64,000 nucleotides of DNA from Salinactinospora qingdaonensis (GCF_039539445.1 NZ_BAABDD010000001.1:124001-188000), one strand, 5' to 3'; shown: positions 36,001 to 47,300, counted from the first letter of the stretch. Translations and numbers: made by a program. The notes: generated by a model from the letters alone, not told the origin.

Positions 36001-36294
36001 GGCGGCGGTGTCCGGCGTGGTCTCGTCGGGCACCGATTCGACCGGAGTATCGGCGGCGACGGTAGTGGCCGCCGCAGACGGCGTGCTCACCCCCGCCGTG
36101 GGCTGTTCCGTGGGCTCAGGCGGTGGGCCGGCCGGTCGAGTGACCGGGCTGCGGCCACGGCGCGCGGTGGTCTCGGCGGTCTCGGCCGTACTTCCTCCTT
36201 CCGCGGACTCGGTCCGCGACGTTTCGGGGTGGGTGGTTTCTGTTGTATGCCCCAAGGTGCCATCGGCACCGCTGTTGGGCTCGTTTTCGAGCAT
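33091..36294 (-). CDS. rne: RNase E/G family endoribonuclease
   Basis: The 1067-aa protein has a conserved catalytic core at about residues 430-840, flanked by low-complexity Ala/Glu/Thr/Arg-rich arms, the actinobacterial layout. Visible in the core are the S1 domain (SYVGNVYLGRVQNVLPSMEAAF), RNase H-like and DNase I-like parts with ATVIDVNTGKF-type residues and FIDMVLESNRD (metal-binding Asp), and the zinc-link CEHCNGRG. Arg-rich runs (RRRRRGGRGRGKSR) in the N-terminal arm probably bind RNA or partners. It initiates mRNA decay and processes rRNA and tRNA. Confidence 0.95.
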   Translation of the reverse strand: MLENEPNSGADGTLGHTTETTHPETSRTESAEGGSTAETAETTARRGRSPVTRPAGPPPEPTEQPTAGVSTPSAAATTVAADTPVESVPDETTPDTAAAAESSAEAAAESPAEAPDATQRRSSRTTRTRTRRSRATAEPAAQEAAAADTATAPSDSAARAEQDAGPSDESEDAAGSPPETTVTTDAETAEDDQPQPVVGEISGASGVTFQPPMVVFQPPVAPVFNGAPVSEPITTESQQQDTEAPDTDSSSSAAEVTEEDQDRPSRRRRRRGGRGRGKSRSGEEAAEQDDEAAATTPQDPAAQQAEPQPSAAGETEQSGDEETETQSSRRRRRRRRRAGAESAEEAAHTDDPPNTVVRVREPRDSEPSRGSESAEESNGQPAEEEVRAVKGSTRLEAKKQRRREGREHGRRRAPIVTESEFLARRESVKRDLIIRRTGERTQIAVLEDDVLVEHYVDRVTHKSYVGNVYLGRVQNVLPSMEAAFVDIGKGRNAVLYAGEVNWDATGLEGQPKRIESALKSGQSVLVQVTKDPLGHKGARLTSQISLPGRYLVYVPDGSMTGISRKLPDKERARLKQILKRVMPEDAGVIVRTAAEGASEEELERDIQRLAAQWASIKRKAKSATAPSLLYSEPDLTIRVVRDVFNEDFASMVVSGDEAWGTVEEYVDYVAPHLAERLTRWSQERDVFEAYRVDEQIAKALERKVWLPSGGSLIVDRTEAMTVIDVNTGKFTGQGGNLEETVTKNNLEAAEEIVRQLRLRDIGGIIVIDFIDMVLESNRDLVLRRMLECLARDRTKHQVAEVTSLGLVQMTRKRVGQGLLEAFSTTCEHCNGRGLHLATEPIETKSGGGGGSAGNGRKKKGKGGSGAEDKAAKADTKSDKTDRGEAQRQEDSAEEETVAPAAAEAAGADQSEEPATGSGKSRSTAKSKRSGKTAKSGKAAKSEDSEQPQQAEAPQTAESADTAEAAEETEKAEKKSSRRRSTRAKTEAAAQAQPPGAVGTAADMAATTAMSTDAEAAGEEATAETAEAGEETPEATETTTERPRRRRTRRSRTTSTSTSTESAVAEAG

Positions 36295-36449
36295 CCGGGC
36301 GGTCTCCCGTCAAAAGTTCTCTGGCGCGGCGCCGGCCGGTGGGCCGTGCCGCTGCACGCGAGAACCGTCGTCACTATGTCGGCGCCGGCAGCGCGGTGAG
36401 CGCTACCGGGTGAAAGTCCTTAAGAGTCGCCCACGTTCCCCGGTTGAGA

Positions 36450-37265
36450 TCACACATCTGGTGTACTCCGTGTGGGCGCCGACGATCGTGGTGGCCGCTC
36501 CGCGGGCTCGGCAGGGGCGGTGGGTTCCGCCGGTGCCGTAGACTCGGCCCGGCCGTTTTCCGCACGCCGGGGAGCCGCGGTCTCCGCGGCGAACGGATCG
36601 GCAATTTCGCCGGTGGTCTCGTCGAGCGGCCCTTGCGCCAGCCGCGTCACCAGTGGCGGTGACGGCGGCGCGAAGCCGGCCACATGGCGCAGACCGGTTA
36701 CCACGTCGTCAGGTCGCACGGCGGGTGTGGTGTGCCGAACGACCATGCGGAGTATGACATGTCCCTCATGTCGTTCCGTTTTAGCACGTCCGTCCACTTT
36801 TAGGTGTACAACGGCCGCGCGCGTGTCGAAGCGGCGGCGGCCCTTCTTAGTGGAACGCTCCACTTCGACGAAATCTGCCGCGTAAAACGCGGCTACTGCC
36901 GCCTCGGCGTCAGCAGGGGCGACGCCGGACAGCCGTACCTCCCACTCCGACGCTTCTAGACGGTCGGCGAGGCCGTCCTGAGCAGCCGGTACCACCTCGA
37001 CGATGTCGACGCCGGTGGGCATCGCATCGTTGAGCCGGGTACGCACCTGCTCAGCGTCACATGGCTCAGCCAGGGTGAGTTCCATGTACTCGGCTTCACT
37101 GGCGACCCCCGTAGGGGCCGCCCCCGTGTAGGAAATCTTGGGGTGAGGCGAAAACCCCCCAGAGAAAGCGATGGGAACCTGCGCCCTGCGCACCGCCCGT
37201 TCCAACGCGCGGGCGATGTCGCGGTGGCTGGCGAAACGCATGCGGTCGCGCTTGGCGTAGCGCAT
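36450..37265 (-). CDS. TIGR03936 / DUF2344 radical-SAM-associated protein
   Basis: The ~271-aa product from ATG 37265 contains YAKRDRMRFASHRDIARALERAV (residues ~3-25), FSGGFSPHPKISY and GVASEAEYMELTL, the DUF2344 signature. Members always sit next to a B12-binding radical SAM protein, as here. The C-terminus is a Pro/Ala-rich tail. Intriguingly, a strong GGGAAAGGAG precedes an in-frame CTG at 37328 rather than the ATG, so a longer product is possible. The role is unknown; in some bacteria the pair flanks rne and rplU. Confidence 0.85.
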   Translation of the reverse strand: MRYAKRDRMRFASHRDIARALERAVRRAQVPIAFSGGFSPHPKISYTGAAPTGVASEAEYMELTLAEPCDAEQVRTRLNDAMPTGVDIVEVVPAAQDGLADRLEASEWEVRLSGVAPADAEAAVAAFYAADFVEVERSTKKGRRRFDTRAAVVHLKVDGRAKTERHEGHVILRMVVRHTTPAVRPDDVVTGLRHVAGFAPPSPPLVTRLAQGPLDETTGEIADPFAAETAAPRRAENGRAESTAPAEPTAPAEPAERPPRSSAPTRSTPDV

Positions 37266-37755
37266 GCGCAATCGCCGTCCCTGGCTGCCGGTGGAGGGCG
37301 AGGTGATGCCCTCTGCTGCGGGGGGCAGTGCTACTCCTTTCCCTTGGTTCCTCCCGGCGCTGGGGCTCCTGCGCGCGGCGCGGTGCGCACCCGGTCGGGA
37401 GAGCACGTCCTTTTCAGCCTACGGTGCGTCTCGGGAACCTTGCGCCATCACCCGAGGATGATTGGCTCGATGCCGCCGAAACAGGGGCGGAAGGGAGCAG
37501 CCCTTGGGCGAGGCGGCATTCCGTGACGGATCACACACATATGTGCTGTTCCCCGCGCCGCGGAGGTTGAAAAGCCCGTTCCAGGATTGACTCCACCACA
37601 AATCCTCATCCGTGGCACTCTGGCCAACTTCCGTCACTCTCTCCCCCTGCCACCATGTAACGCACTGACCTGCCAAGACACGAACGAGGAAAAAAATCTT
37701 CAGAAATCCTTCCCGACATGCCAACCCCCTGACGCACCTACCCGTCTTACTAGAC

Positions 37756-37790
37756 GTATGGCCCGGCGCGAGCGGGGCGCCGGGCCATAC
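37756..37790 (-). terminator. Perfect 14-bp hairpin after the radical SAM gene
   Basis: Arms 37756-37769 and 37777-37790 are exactly complementary with a 7-nt loop, about 50 nt past the stop of the radical SAM gene. This would separate it transcriptionally from the DUF2344 gene and rne downstream. Confidence 0.65.
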
Positions 37791-37838
37791 ACGTGCGCAG
37801 CGGCCAGACACGTGCGGCGTGAGCGGCGGGCGCAGCCG

Positions 37839-39773
<1,935 letters not shown>

Positions 39774-39856
39774 GGCAACGGGCCTTTCGCGAAGATGGCT
39801 AGATGGGCTCCTTGAAACTTCCAGGCTAACCGCTGGGTCGCCGCCGGGAACGCGCA

Positions 39857-40022
39857 CTGGGTTCTTTTCGAACGGCTGAGGTGCGCAGCCGTGAGGGCGT
39901 TCTTCGTTCGCTCGTGCCTCGATCACTTCGCTATCTCGGCAGCCCACGGGGCGACAGCGGGCGCGCCCACCCGCTTTTCGCCCACCGCTTACCCTCTCCG
40001 ACCTTCCCAAAACAAAATCTAG
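39857..40022 (-). repeat. MITE-like element, copy D (166 bp)
   Basis: It has the same orientation as copy B: it starts CTGGGTTCTTTTCGAACGG and ends CCCAAAACAAAATCTAG, with the conserved middle CGTTCGCTCGTGCCTCGATC. The terminal CTAG (40019-40022) overlaps the rodA stop codon. It is the most diverged full-length copy. Confidence 0.78.
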
Positions 40023-41200
40023 TCGAAGCTGTGCGCGCGGCCCTGGATGGCCAGTACCAGACCGATCGCCGTGAGCTGGGCGATCGTGGCGGTCCCGCCA
40101 TAGGACAACAAGGGTAACGGCAGGCCCGTGATGGGCATCAGTCCAAGCGTCATCCCGATGTTGACAAAGGATTGGAAAGCGAACCAGGCGGCCACCCCGG
40201 CGCAAACCAGCCGGCCATAGGGGTGCGGGCATGAGGCGGCCACCCGCAGGATGCGCCAGATCACGAAACCGATGAGCGCGATGATGGCGGCGCTGCCGAG
40301 GAACCCCAACTCCTCGCCGGCAACGGTGAAGATGAAGTCGGTGTGCTGCTCGGGGACGAACTCACCGCTGGTCTGTTCCCCTTGGAAGAGCCCCGTGCCG
40401 TTGAAACCACCCGACCCGATCGCGATGAGCGCCTGGTTGGCGTTGTAGCCGGCGCCGCGCGGGTCGGCCGAAGGGTCGGCGAAAGAGGTGAAGCGCTGGA
40501 TCTGGTAGTCCTCCAGCAGGCCGAGCCAAAGCACTGCGGCGATCGCGGCCACTCCCGACAGCACCACCCCCACACCCCAGCGCAGCGGCGCGCCCGAGAG
40601 GGTGAGCATGCCGAGGTAGACGACGGCGAAGACCATCGCCGTCCCCAGATCGGGCTGGGCGAGGATGAGCCCCATGGGTACCGCGAGTGCGGCCAAGCTG
40701 AACAGCACATCGCGGCTCGTGGGCGCGTGCTCGCCGTCGTTGGGCTCCCCCAGCAGCATGGCCACAGCCAAGATGAGGGCGATCTTGGCGACCTCGCCGG
40801 GCTGGGCTTGGAAGACCCCGATCTCCAGCCAGGAGCGGGAGCCGTTGACGACCGATCCCAACGGGGTCAGCACCAGCGCCAACCCGACCATCCCCGCGGT
40901 GTAGAGGATCGGGGCGTAGGCACGCGGCGCGCGGTAGTCGATGGCGGCCACCGTCAGACACGCCACGGCGCCGATACACAGGTGGAGCAGGTGGCGGCGG
41001 AGAAACTCCGTGGCCGTGCTCGGATCGGCGCCCCCCGCCGTGGCGGACCACACCAAGAGGGTGCTCACGATCGAAAGCACGGCCACTGCTGCCACGAGGG
41101 CCCAGTCGAGCCGCCGTGGCACCGTCCCGGCGATCAGCAGCGCGGTCCGCACGACCCACGGCGCACCACTGTCGACCTGCGTATTCGTGAACAGCGGCAT
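40019..41200 (-). CDS. rodA: RodA-type SEDS peptidoglycan polymerase
   Basis: The 393-aa SEDS protein has about ten membrane helices. It contains RSWLEIGVFQAQPGEVAKIALILA (~122-145), QPDLGTAMVF and the loop FIFTVAGEELGFLGS, and ends with GLPLPLLSYGGTATIAQL. It polymerises lipid II with PBP2, encoded directly upstream, in lateral wall synthesis. ATG 41200 is 60 nt after the PBP2 stop. Its stop codon lies in the CTAG end of a MITE. Confidence 0.94.
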   Translation of the reverse strand: MPLFTNTQVDSGAPWVVRTALLIAGTVPRRLDWALVAAVAVLSIVSTLLVWSATAGGADPSTATEFLRRHLLHLCIGAVACLTVAAIDYRAPRAYAPILYTAGMVGLALVLTPLGSVVNGSRSWLEIGVFQAQPGEVAKIALILAVAMLLGEPNDGEHAPTSRDVLFSLAALAVPMGLILAQPDLGTAMVFAVVYLGMLTLSGAPLRWGVGVVLSGVAAIAAVLWLGLLEDYQIQRFTSFADPSADPRGAGYNANQALIAIGSGGFNGTGLFQGEQTSGEFVPEQHTDFIFTVAGEELGFLGSAAIIALIGFVIWRILRVAASCPHPYGRLVCAGVAAWFAFQSFVNIGMTLGLMPITGLPLPLLSYGGTATIAQLTAIGLVLAIQGRAHSFD

Positions 41201-41260
41201 GGGTCCATCCTTGACGTCGCTGCCGGGGCTGGTGCGCGGGGTCCGCGAGCCGGCTCCGGC

Positions 41261-43417
41261 CTACTTCTCGTATCCCTCGGGAGCCACGATGGTGCCGTCG
41301 GGGCGCACGTTGGGCAGTTCCTCGGGCGGCTTGCCCCCCGGCAGGGCGGGCTTTGCTTGGGCGTCGTCCTCGTCTCGGTCCCCGGCTGCTCCGAAACCGT
41401 AGATGGCCTCGTAGACACGGCGAGCCACGGGCGCCGCGGCGGCGCCTCCCGTGCCGCCTTGGGAGATGAACACGGCCACAGCGAAACGGGGATCGTCGGC
41501 GGGCGCATACGAGGCGAACCACGCCGACTCGCGTTTGCCCACGATGGTGGCTGACCCGGTCTTGCCGGCCACCGAGATCTCGTCCTGGGGGAAGCCGCGG
41601 AATGCTCTCGCGGCGGTGCCCTTCTTGGGAACGTCGGTCAGCGCGGCGCGGATGTAGTCAAGGTGCTCGTCGCTGACGGGCAACTCACCGACCTTGACGG
41701 GCTCGATCCGTTCGACCTGGAGACCGTCGGCGGAGAGGAACGCCTTGCCCACACGGGGCTCCCACAGGGTGCCGCCGTTGGCCACAGCGGCGTAGGCGCG
41801 CACCATCTGCATCGGCGTGACCAGGACATCCCCCTGGCCGATGGAGAAGTTCGCAGCGTCACCGGCGCGCCACACATACCCCTCGGAACAGTGCTCCTCA
41901 GCGACCTGCTCAAGGTACTCGGCGCGTTCAGGGTCCTCCTCGGCGATCTCGGGGTAGCCCGTATCCGCACGCTTACACGCCCCCTCTTTGGTCTCCTCCC
42001 AGTACTGGCGCTTCCACTCCCGTCCGGGCACGCGCCCGTCGGCCTCATAGGGCAAATCCACTCCGGTGGGCTCACCGAAGCCGAAACCGCGGGCCATGGT
42101 CTGCATCGGGTTCTTGGGGTTGGCGACGGGGTCGGTGCCGCCGTCGGCCTTCCACATGTCGTAGCCGAACTGGTAGAAGACGGTATTGCAGGAAACCACG
42201 ATGGCCTTGTGCAGGCTGATGCTGCCGTGGGCGCTGCTCTCGTAGTTGTGGAATTCCCGATCCCCGATCGTGACCGAACTCGGGCACTTGTAGGAGCCGT
42301 CCATGTCGGTGCCGTTTTCCAGCGCGGCAGCGGCCGAGGCCACTTTAAACGTGGAGGCCGCCGGGTACTGGGCCTGGACCACGCGGGAGACGAGCGGGTC
42401 TCCGGCCTCTTCCGAAAGCAGTTCGTCATAGGTGCGCTGATCGATACCGCCGTGCCAGATCGTGGGGTCGTAGGTGGGAAGGCTAGCCACGGCCACGACC
42501 CGGCCAGTGCGCACGTCCATGACGACGGCGGCGCCGGAGTCGGCCGGGTAGCCGGCGTCACGGCTCCTGGCGATCCCCGCCTTGAGCGCGTCCTGCGTAG
42601 CCTGCTGCACCCTAGCGTCGATGCTGGTCACAAGGTGTTGTCCGGGTTCGGGCGGCTCGTGGGTGAGCACGTCGTTGACGTTGCCCCGGCTGTCGACGGT
42701 GAACCTGCGCGCCCCTGAAGAGCCGCGCAACCGGTCGTCGTAGACGGCCTCAAGCCCGTCGCGGCCCACCAGTTCCACCCCGCTGAAGCTGGTGTGCAAG
42801 TCCTCGCGCTCCTCCAGCTCCTGCTGGGTGGCCGGTTGCAGGTACCCCAACAACTGCGCGGCGTTGTCACCGTAGGGGTACTCGCGCACGGCGCGCTGCT
42901 GGGCAGAGATCCCGGGGAAGTCTTCCTTGCGCTCCATGATCTGCAACGCTGCCCGCGGATCGACGTCCTCAGCGAGGGTGATGGGCTGGTAGGGCGAGCC
43001 GGGCCAGCAGGGGCGGCTGACCTCGGGGCCGCACAGCCGCGCGCGCTTGCGCAGCTCTTCGGCGGGCTCATCGATCACTTCGGCCACGCGCTCCAGCAGT
43101 GCAGCGCCGCCGTCGGGCTGGTCGGCCAGCTTGTGGTAGTTGGCCGAGACCACCAGTTGAGTGTGGTTGCGCACCAGGGGACGCCCCACCCCGTCGAGGA
43201 TCAACCCTCGCGTGGCGGGGACGACCAGCCCTTGGGTGTGGTTGGCCGCGGCTAGTTGGGCGTAGTGCTCGCTCCTTGGCCCCTGGAGGTAGCCCAGCCG
43301 TGCGACCAGCACCGCCAACAGCAGCACAACCAAGATCTGCGCCACGAGCGGTCCCGTCTGACTGGGACGCTTGTGGCGCGGATGTGTGGCCTCGGGAAAC
43401 CTCACCTTCAGTCTCAT
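41261..43417 (-). CDS. mrdA: Penicillin-binding protein 2 (transpeptidase)
   Basis: The ~718-aa class B PBP has one N-terminal membrane helix, a dimerisation/pedestal domain, then the transpeptidase with STFK (active Ser), SCN in VVSCNTVFYQ, and KTGS in VAGKTGSATI. It cross-links peptidoglycan as the partner of RodA. ATG 43417 overlaps the mreD stop as TGATG, so translation is coupled. A disulfide-possible insertion with several Cys (CKRADTGY ... HCSEGYVW) lies between the SxN and KTG motifs. Confidence 0.95.
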   Translation of the reverse strand: MRLKVRFPEATHPRHKRPSQTGPLVAQILVVLLLAVLVARLGYLQGPRSEHYAQLAAANHTQGLVVPATRGLILDGVGRPLVRNHTQLVVSANYHKLADQPDGGAALLERVAEVIDEPAEELRKRARLCGPEVSRPCWPGSPYQPITLAEDVDPRAALQIMERKEDFPGISAQQRAVREYPYGDNAAQLLGYLQPATQQELEEREDLHTSFSGVELVGRDGLEAVYDDRLRGSSGARRFTVDSRGNVNDVLTHEPPEPGQHLVTSIDARVQQATQDALKAGIARSRDAGYPADSGAAVVMDVRTGRVVAVASLPTYDPTIWHGGIDQRTYDELLSEEAGDPLVSRVVQAQYPAASTFKVASAAAALENGTDMDGSYKCPSSVTIGDREFHNYESSAHGSISLHKAIVVSCNTVFYQFGYDMWKADGGTDPVANPKNPMQTMARGFGFGEPTGVDLPYEADGRVPGREWKRQYWEETKEGACKRADTGYPEIAEEDPERAEYLEQVAEEHCSEGYVWRAGDAANFSIGQGDVLVTPMQMVRAYAAVANGGTLWEPRVGKAFLSADGLQVERIEPVKVGELPVSDEHLDYIRAALTDVPKKGTAARAFRGFPQDEISVAGKTGSATIVGKRESAWFASYAPADDPRFAVAVFISQGGTGGAAAAPVARRVYEAIYGFGAAGDRDEDDAQAKPALPGGKPPEELPNVRPDGTIVAPEGYEK

Positions 43418-43962
43418 CAACGTAGGACCCCCTCGATCCAGGGGGCCTCACCGATCGGGCCGAACCGATCACGGTTGAGCCGGCGCATCACCTTGAGCAT
43501 CGGGGTGAGCACAAGGGGACTGACCAGCATCGTCATGACCACGCTGAGCCCGCCAAGGGTCAGGGTCGAACTCAGTGAGACGCGCGGATCGGCCAGGATC
43601 GCGCCGACAAAGGCATACCCCAGCGCGACGCCGAAAACAGCCATCGCGGCCACGCCATAGGGCCACAGGCCCGAGCGCCATGAGGTGTCGCGCAGCGAGC
43701 CCACCATGTAGCCGGCCACGCCCAGCACGAGGGCGTAGCGACCGATCTCATGCTCGGCGGGCGGCATGACATCCATGGCCAGCCCCGCGGTGAACCCGGC
43801 GAGTGCGCCGGCACTGGGCGTGGCGCGCAGTGCCAGAGCCGTAACGACGAGCACGACGAGGTCGGGGCCCACCCCCCAGGGAAGGGGCAATCGGTTGACA
43901 AGGGCCGACTGGAGGAGGACAGCGAACACGATGGCGATGACGGCACTGGCGGTACGCCCCAT
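43417..43962 (-). CDS. mreD: Rod-shape protein MreD
   Basis: The 181-aa protein has five or six hydrophobic helices, begins MGRTASAVIAIVFAVLL and includes LVNRLPLPWGVGPDLVVLVV and AGFTAGLAMDVMPP. It bridges MreC and PBP2/RodA in the elongasome. It overlaps both neighbours by one base (TGATG on each side), in the order mreB-mreC-mreD-pbp2-rodA. Confidence 0.93.
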   Translation of the reverse strand: MGRTASAVIAIVFAVLLQSALVNRLPLPWGVGPDLVVLVVTALALRATPSAGALAGFTAGLAMDVMPPAEHEIGRYALVLGVAGYMVGSLRDTSWRSGLWPYGVAAMAVFGVALGYAFVGAILADPRVSLSSTLTLGGLSVVMTMLVSPLVLTPMLKVMRRLNRDRFGPIGEAPWIEGVLR

Positions 43963-44999
43963 CAGTCTTGCCTCCTGGCGGGTTCGGACGGTGACGCGCT
44001 GGGGTCCTGCTCTGATTCGGTCTGGCGGGGCGAACGCTCCGCAGAGTCGGCTTCTGGGCTCGCGCTCGCCTGGACACCGGGCTCAGCACTAGGCTCGGAG
44101 GTGGGGCGGGTGGGCTCTTCGGGCTTGGGTGGCAGCAGGGAGTCACGCGGATCGGTCGCGGGCCCTTCCACGACGACCCCGACAATGTCGAGGCGGCTGA
44201 AGTCGACCGCCGGGATGACCTTGGCGGTGCGGGTCAACGCGCCGGGCGTGTCCTCGACGTGGTCGACCGTGCCCACCGGCACCCCCGGCACGAAGGGCAC
44301 CTGCCGATACGAGCCGAGCGTGACGATCCGCTCTCCCTTGCTGACGCTGGCCGTGGCGTCCATCAGTTCAAAGCCCAGCATCGATTCCTTACCGACCGTG
44401 TGCGACCGGCCGGTGATCATCCCGATCTCCTTTGAGCCCTCCAACCGCGCTCCCACCGACGAGCCCGTGTCGGTGATGAGCAGCAGCGTGGAGGTGTGCT
44501 GGCTGACCTTGACGACACGGCCCACCAACCCCTGGCCGTTGACCACCGTCATGTTGGAACGCACCCCGTCGGCGTGGCCGACGTCGAGGGTGACGGTATC
44601 GCCGTAGCCCTGCACCGTAAGCCGAGTGACAGCGTGGGCCGGCACGATGGTGTAGCCCCCGCGGCCCGAAAGGTTCAGCAGCGTGCGCAGTTGACGCATC
44701 CGGCCCTCGTCGTTGTCACGGGCCGCCAATTGGCGGGAAAGCTCGGTGTTGCGTTCCCGCAGCTCGGCGATGCGCCTACGGGCGTCAGGAGCGGCGGCGA
44801 GCGTTTCGTAGAAACCGGTGACGGGCTCGGCCACAGTCGAGACGCTCTTCGCCGCGGGCATGAACACAGCGCTTCCCGCCGAGCGGGCAGCCGCGGTCAC
44901 GGGGTGGCCGCCCTCGCGCGAATCCAAAACGATCAGCGCGATGGAAAGCACGATCAGTACGCCCAGTAGCAGGCGCGAACGGGAGGTGTCACGCAGCAT
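43962..44999 (-). CDS. mreC: Rod-shape protein MreC
   Basis: The 345-aa protein has a membrane anchor at residues 9-25 (LLLGVLIVLSIALIVLD), a coiled coil (RRRIAELRERNTELSRQLAARD) and two beta-barrel domains (GYGDTVTLDVGHADGV, SVGARLEGSKEIG). It also has a Pro/Ser/Glu-rich C-terminal tail of ~70 residues. It is a periplasm-side scaffold for PBP2. Its stop overlaps mreD. Confidence 0.94.
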   Translation of the reverse strand: MLRDTSRSRLLLGVLIVLSIALIVLDSREGGHPVTAAARSAGSAVFMPAAKSVSTVAEPVTGFYETLAAAPDARRRIAELRERNTELSRQLAARDNDEGRMRQLRTLLNLSGRGGYTIVPAHAVTRLTVQGYGDTVTLDVGHADGVRSNMTVVNGQGLVGRVVKVSQHTSTLLLITDTGSSVGARLEGSKEIGMITGRSHTVGKESMLGFELMDATASVSKGERIVTLGSYRQVPFVPGVPVGTVDHVEDTPGALTRTAKVIPAVDFSRLDIVGVVVEGPATDPRDSLLPPKPEEPTRPTSEPSAEPGVQASASPEADSAERSPRQTESEQDPSASPSEPARRQD

Positions 45000-45050
45000 T
45001 CCGGGCGCCGCCCCCTCGTCGCGAGCCTCCTGTGGGTTTTGTCGCCGCGC

Positions 45051-46085
45051 TCATCGCCGCGGCTCCGAAACGAGGACCAGGTTGAGCCGATCGTAGTTCT
45101 CCGCGCACGTTCCCGAGCCCACGACGACCGAGTCCAGTGCGTTCTCGGCGACGTGAACGGGCATGCCCGTCTCATAGCGCAACCGCTCGTCGATCCCCTG
45201 CAACAGTGCACCGCCACCGGTGAGCGCGATCCCGCGATCCATGATGTCGCCGGACAGCTCTGGCGGGCACTTGTCGAGCGTGGTACGGACCGCGTCGATA
45301 ATCGCGTTGACCGGCTCCTCGATCGCCAAGCGAACGTCGGCGGCCGACATGACGATCGTCTTCGGCAGCCCGGTGACGAGGTCGCGCCCACGGACCTCGG
45401 CCTGCAACTCCTCAGTGCCGGTGGGACACGCCGAGCCGATGGAAAGCTTGATCTCCTCGGAGGTGCGCTCCCCAACCATCAGGGAGTACTCCTTTTTGAT
45501 GAAGATCGTGAGAGCTTGGTCGAGCTTGTCGCCACCGATACGGATGGACTGGGAGGTGACAACCCCGCCCATGGAGATCACGGCGACCTCGGTGGTACCG
45601 CCGCCGATGTCGACGATCATGTTGCCGGTGGGTTCGTGCACCGGCAGGCCGGCGCCAAGCGCCGCAGCCATGGGTTCCTCGATGATGAAGACCCTACGAG
45701 CCCCCGCCTGGTAACCGGCCTCTCTGACCGCGCGGTGCTCCACGGACGTGATACCGCTGGGCACGGCGATGATGATCCGGGGTTTAGCGAAGTGGCGGCG
45801 CCGGTGCACCTTCTGGATGAAGTAGCGCAGCATGCGCTCGGTGATGTCGAAATCGGCGATGACGCCGTCTTTGAGAGGACGGACCGCGGTGATGTTGCCG
45901 GGAGTGCGACCGATCATCTGCTTGGCCTCGATCCCAACCGACACGATTTTGCTGGTGGAGGTGTTCAGCGCGACGACGGACGGCTCATTGAGGACGATTC
46001 CCCGGCCACGCACGTAGACGAGCGTGTTGGCGGTTCCGAGGTCGACTGCCATATCGCGACCGAGAAAAGCGAGATTATTGGTCAT
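45051..46085 (-). CDS. mreB: Rod-shape actin homologue MreB
   Basis: The 344-aa actin-fold protein begins with DMAVDLGTANTLVYVRG (phosphate 1) and contains VGIEAKQMIGRTPGNI, VDIGGGTTEVAVISMGG (phosphate 2) and LTGGGALLQGID (adenosine motif). It organises lateral wall synthesis and heads mreBCD-pbp2-rodA. In filamentous actinomycetes it also serves sporulation-wall assembly. Confidence 0.97.
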   Translation of the reverse strand: MTNNLAFLGRDMAVDLGTANTLVYVRGRGIVLNEPSVVALNTSTSKIVSVGIEAKQMIGRTPGNITAVRPLKDGVIADFDITERMLRYFIQKVHRRRHFAKPRIIIAVPSGITSVEHRAVREAGYQAGARRVFIIEEPMAAALGAGLPVHEPTGNMIVDIGGGTTEVAVISMGGVVTSQSIRIGGDKLDQALTIFIKKEYSLMVGERTSEEIKLSIGSACPTGTEELQAEVRGRDLVTGLPKTIVMSAADVRLAIEEPVNAIIDAVRTTLDKCPPELSGDIMDRGIALTGGGALLQGIDERLRYETGMPVHVAENALDSVVVGSGTCAENYDRLNLVLVSEPRR

Positions 46086-46323
46086 GAAGCGTCCTCAACG
46101 ACACCGATTGGATGTGATTCGCAGGGTGGGGTGATACTCAGGCGTTACGCCATGGATGCGGACCGAGCTACTCGTATCGTAACGCTGTGCATCTCGCCAA
46201 CTACGAAAACACACCGGTCCTGGTCTCGCCCACAGAAGACGCGACAGGTGCCCGGGAGCACCCGAGCACCTGGCATACAGTCGATTTCGGACCGCGTATA
46301 TAGGGTGGCCAGATCAGGCCATA

Positions 46324-46731
46324 TCAGGCGAGTTCGGGGAAGAAGAGCTTGATCTCCCGATCGGCCGAATAGGTGGAGTCGGAACCGTGCACGATGTTTT
46401 CCTGGACCTCTAGCGCGAAGTCGCCGCGGATCGTGCCGGGGACGGCAGAGACCGGGTCGGTGGCGCCGGCCAGCGAACGGAACGCCTCGATAGCCCGCTC
46501 TCCCTCAACGACCATGGCCACGAGCGGGCCACCGGTGATGAACTCCACCAGCGACGCGAAGAACGGCCGGTTGGCGTGCTCCTCATAGTGGGCCTCGGCG
46601 ACCTCGGTGCTGAGCGTGCGCATATCCATGGCGGCAATACGCAGGCCCTTGCGCTCGATCCGAGAGATCACCTCACCGATGATGCTGCGCCGCACGCCAT
46701 CGGGCTTAATCAGAACCAGGGTGCGCTCCAC
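46324..46731 (-). CDS. ndk: Nucleoside diphosphate kinase
   Basis: The 135-aa NDK contains [28 protein letters not shown] and the active-site NIVHGSDS with the phospho-accepting His. It exchanges gamma-phosphates between NTPs and NDPs. GTG 46731 (GGGGAG 8 nt upstream) is chosen over the open frame to 46860. It lies between folC-DUF4233 and mreB, the usual actinobacterial place. Confidence 0.97.
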   Translation of the reverse strand: MERTLVLIKPDGVRRSIIGEVISRIERKGLRIAAMDMRTLSTEVAEAHYEEHANRPFFASLVEFITGGPLVAMVVEGERAIEAFRSLAGATDPVSAVPGTIRGDFALEVQENIVHGSDSTYSADREIKLFFPELA

Positions 46732-46907
46732 GACAGTTCTCCCCTCGCGCATGGGAATCGTTGGTTGAATCCGGTGGTTTCGGTGCGGCCACTCGCGGGG
46801 ACGGCCTACCGTCCGGGCATGCGCAACCATACCGTGCCCGCGTGCGCACCGAACCCACACGCGAATCCGCCCCAGGCCAGCCCGGTCACCGCCGGCTAGC
46901 GGGCGTG

Positions 46908-47300
46908 CTAGGCTTCCGCGCTACCGCCGGAGCCGTCCGCGGCGGCGCCGCTGTCGCCGTGGTCGTGCCGCCCTTCCTCAGCCGGCCGCGCCGCCTGGCT
47001 ACGGTGCGCCAGGATGATCCCGGTCACCCACAAGGCCGCGAACACGACGGCCAGCGCGAGCAGGCTAGGCATAAGTGCGGAACTGACCAGGAAGACGAAT
47101 TGCAGCGCCCATCCGGCGTAGTAGGCCCACCGGAAACGCTGTAGCAACGACAACACGAAGGCGGCGACCGCTTGGCCACCCCACAGGCCCCCCGCCAGAG
47201 CCGGCGAGTAACCACTGACCTGGATCGCCACCGGCACGGCCAAGCCGATCACTATGGCCTCAAAGACCAGCACCACGGCGCAGAGCGTACGCACGCTCAC
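46908..47300 (-). CDS. DUF4233 membrane protein
   Basis: The 130-aa protein has four hydrophobic helices ([20 protein letters not shown] onward, with [12 protein letters not shown]) and a Glu/His/Gly-rich soluble tail. DUF4233 is a family that follows folC in actinobacteria; its function is unknown. GTG 47300 overlaps the folC stop by 4 nt (GTGA), so expression is coupled to folC. Confidence 0.88.
   Translation of the reverse strand: MSVRTLCAVVLVFEAIVIGLAVPVAIQVSGYSPALAGGLWGGQAVAAFVLSLLQRFRWAYYAGWALQFVFLVSSALMPSLLALAVVFAALWVTGIILAHRSQAARPAEEGRHDHGDSGAAADGSGGSAEA

Noticed and set aside
34030..36399. Long plus-strand open frame (789 codons) opposite rne
   Set aside because: It is an antisense shadow of the low-complexity, GC-rich rne gene. 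Its composition is Gly/Leu/Arg-rich without motifs and rne is unmistakable on the other strand.
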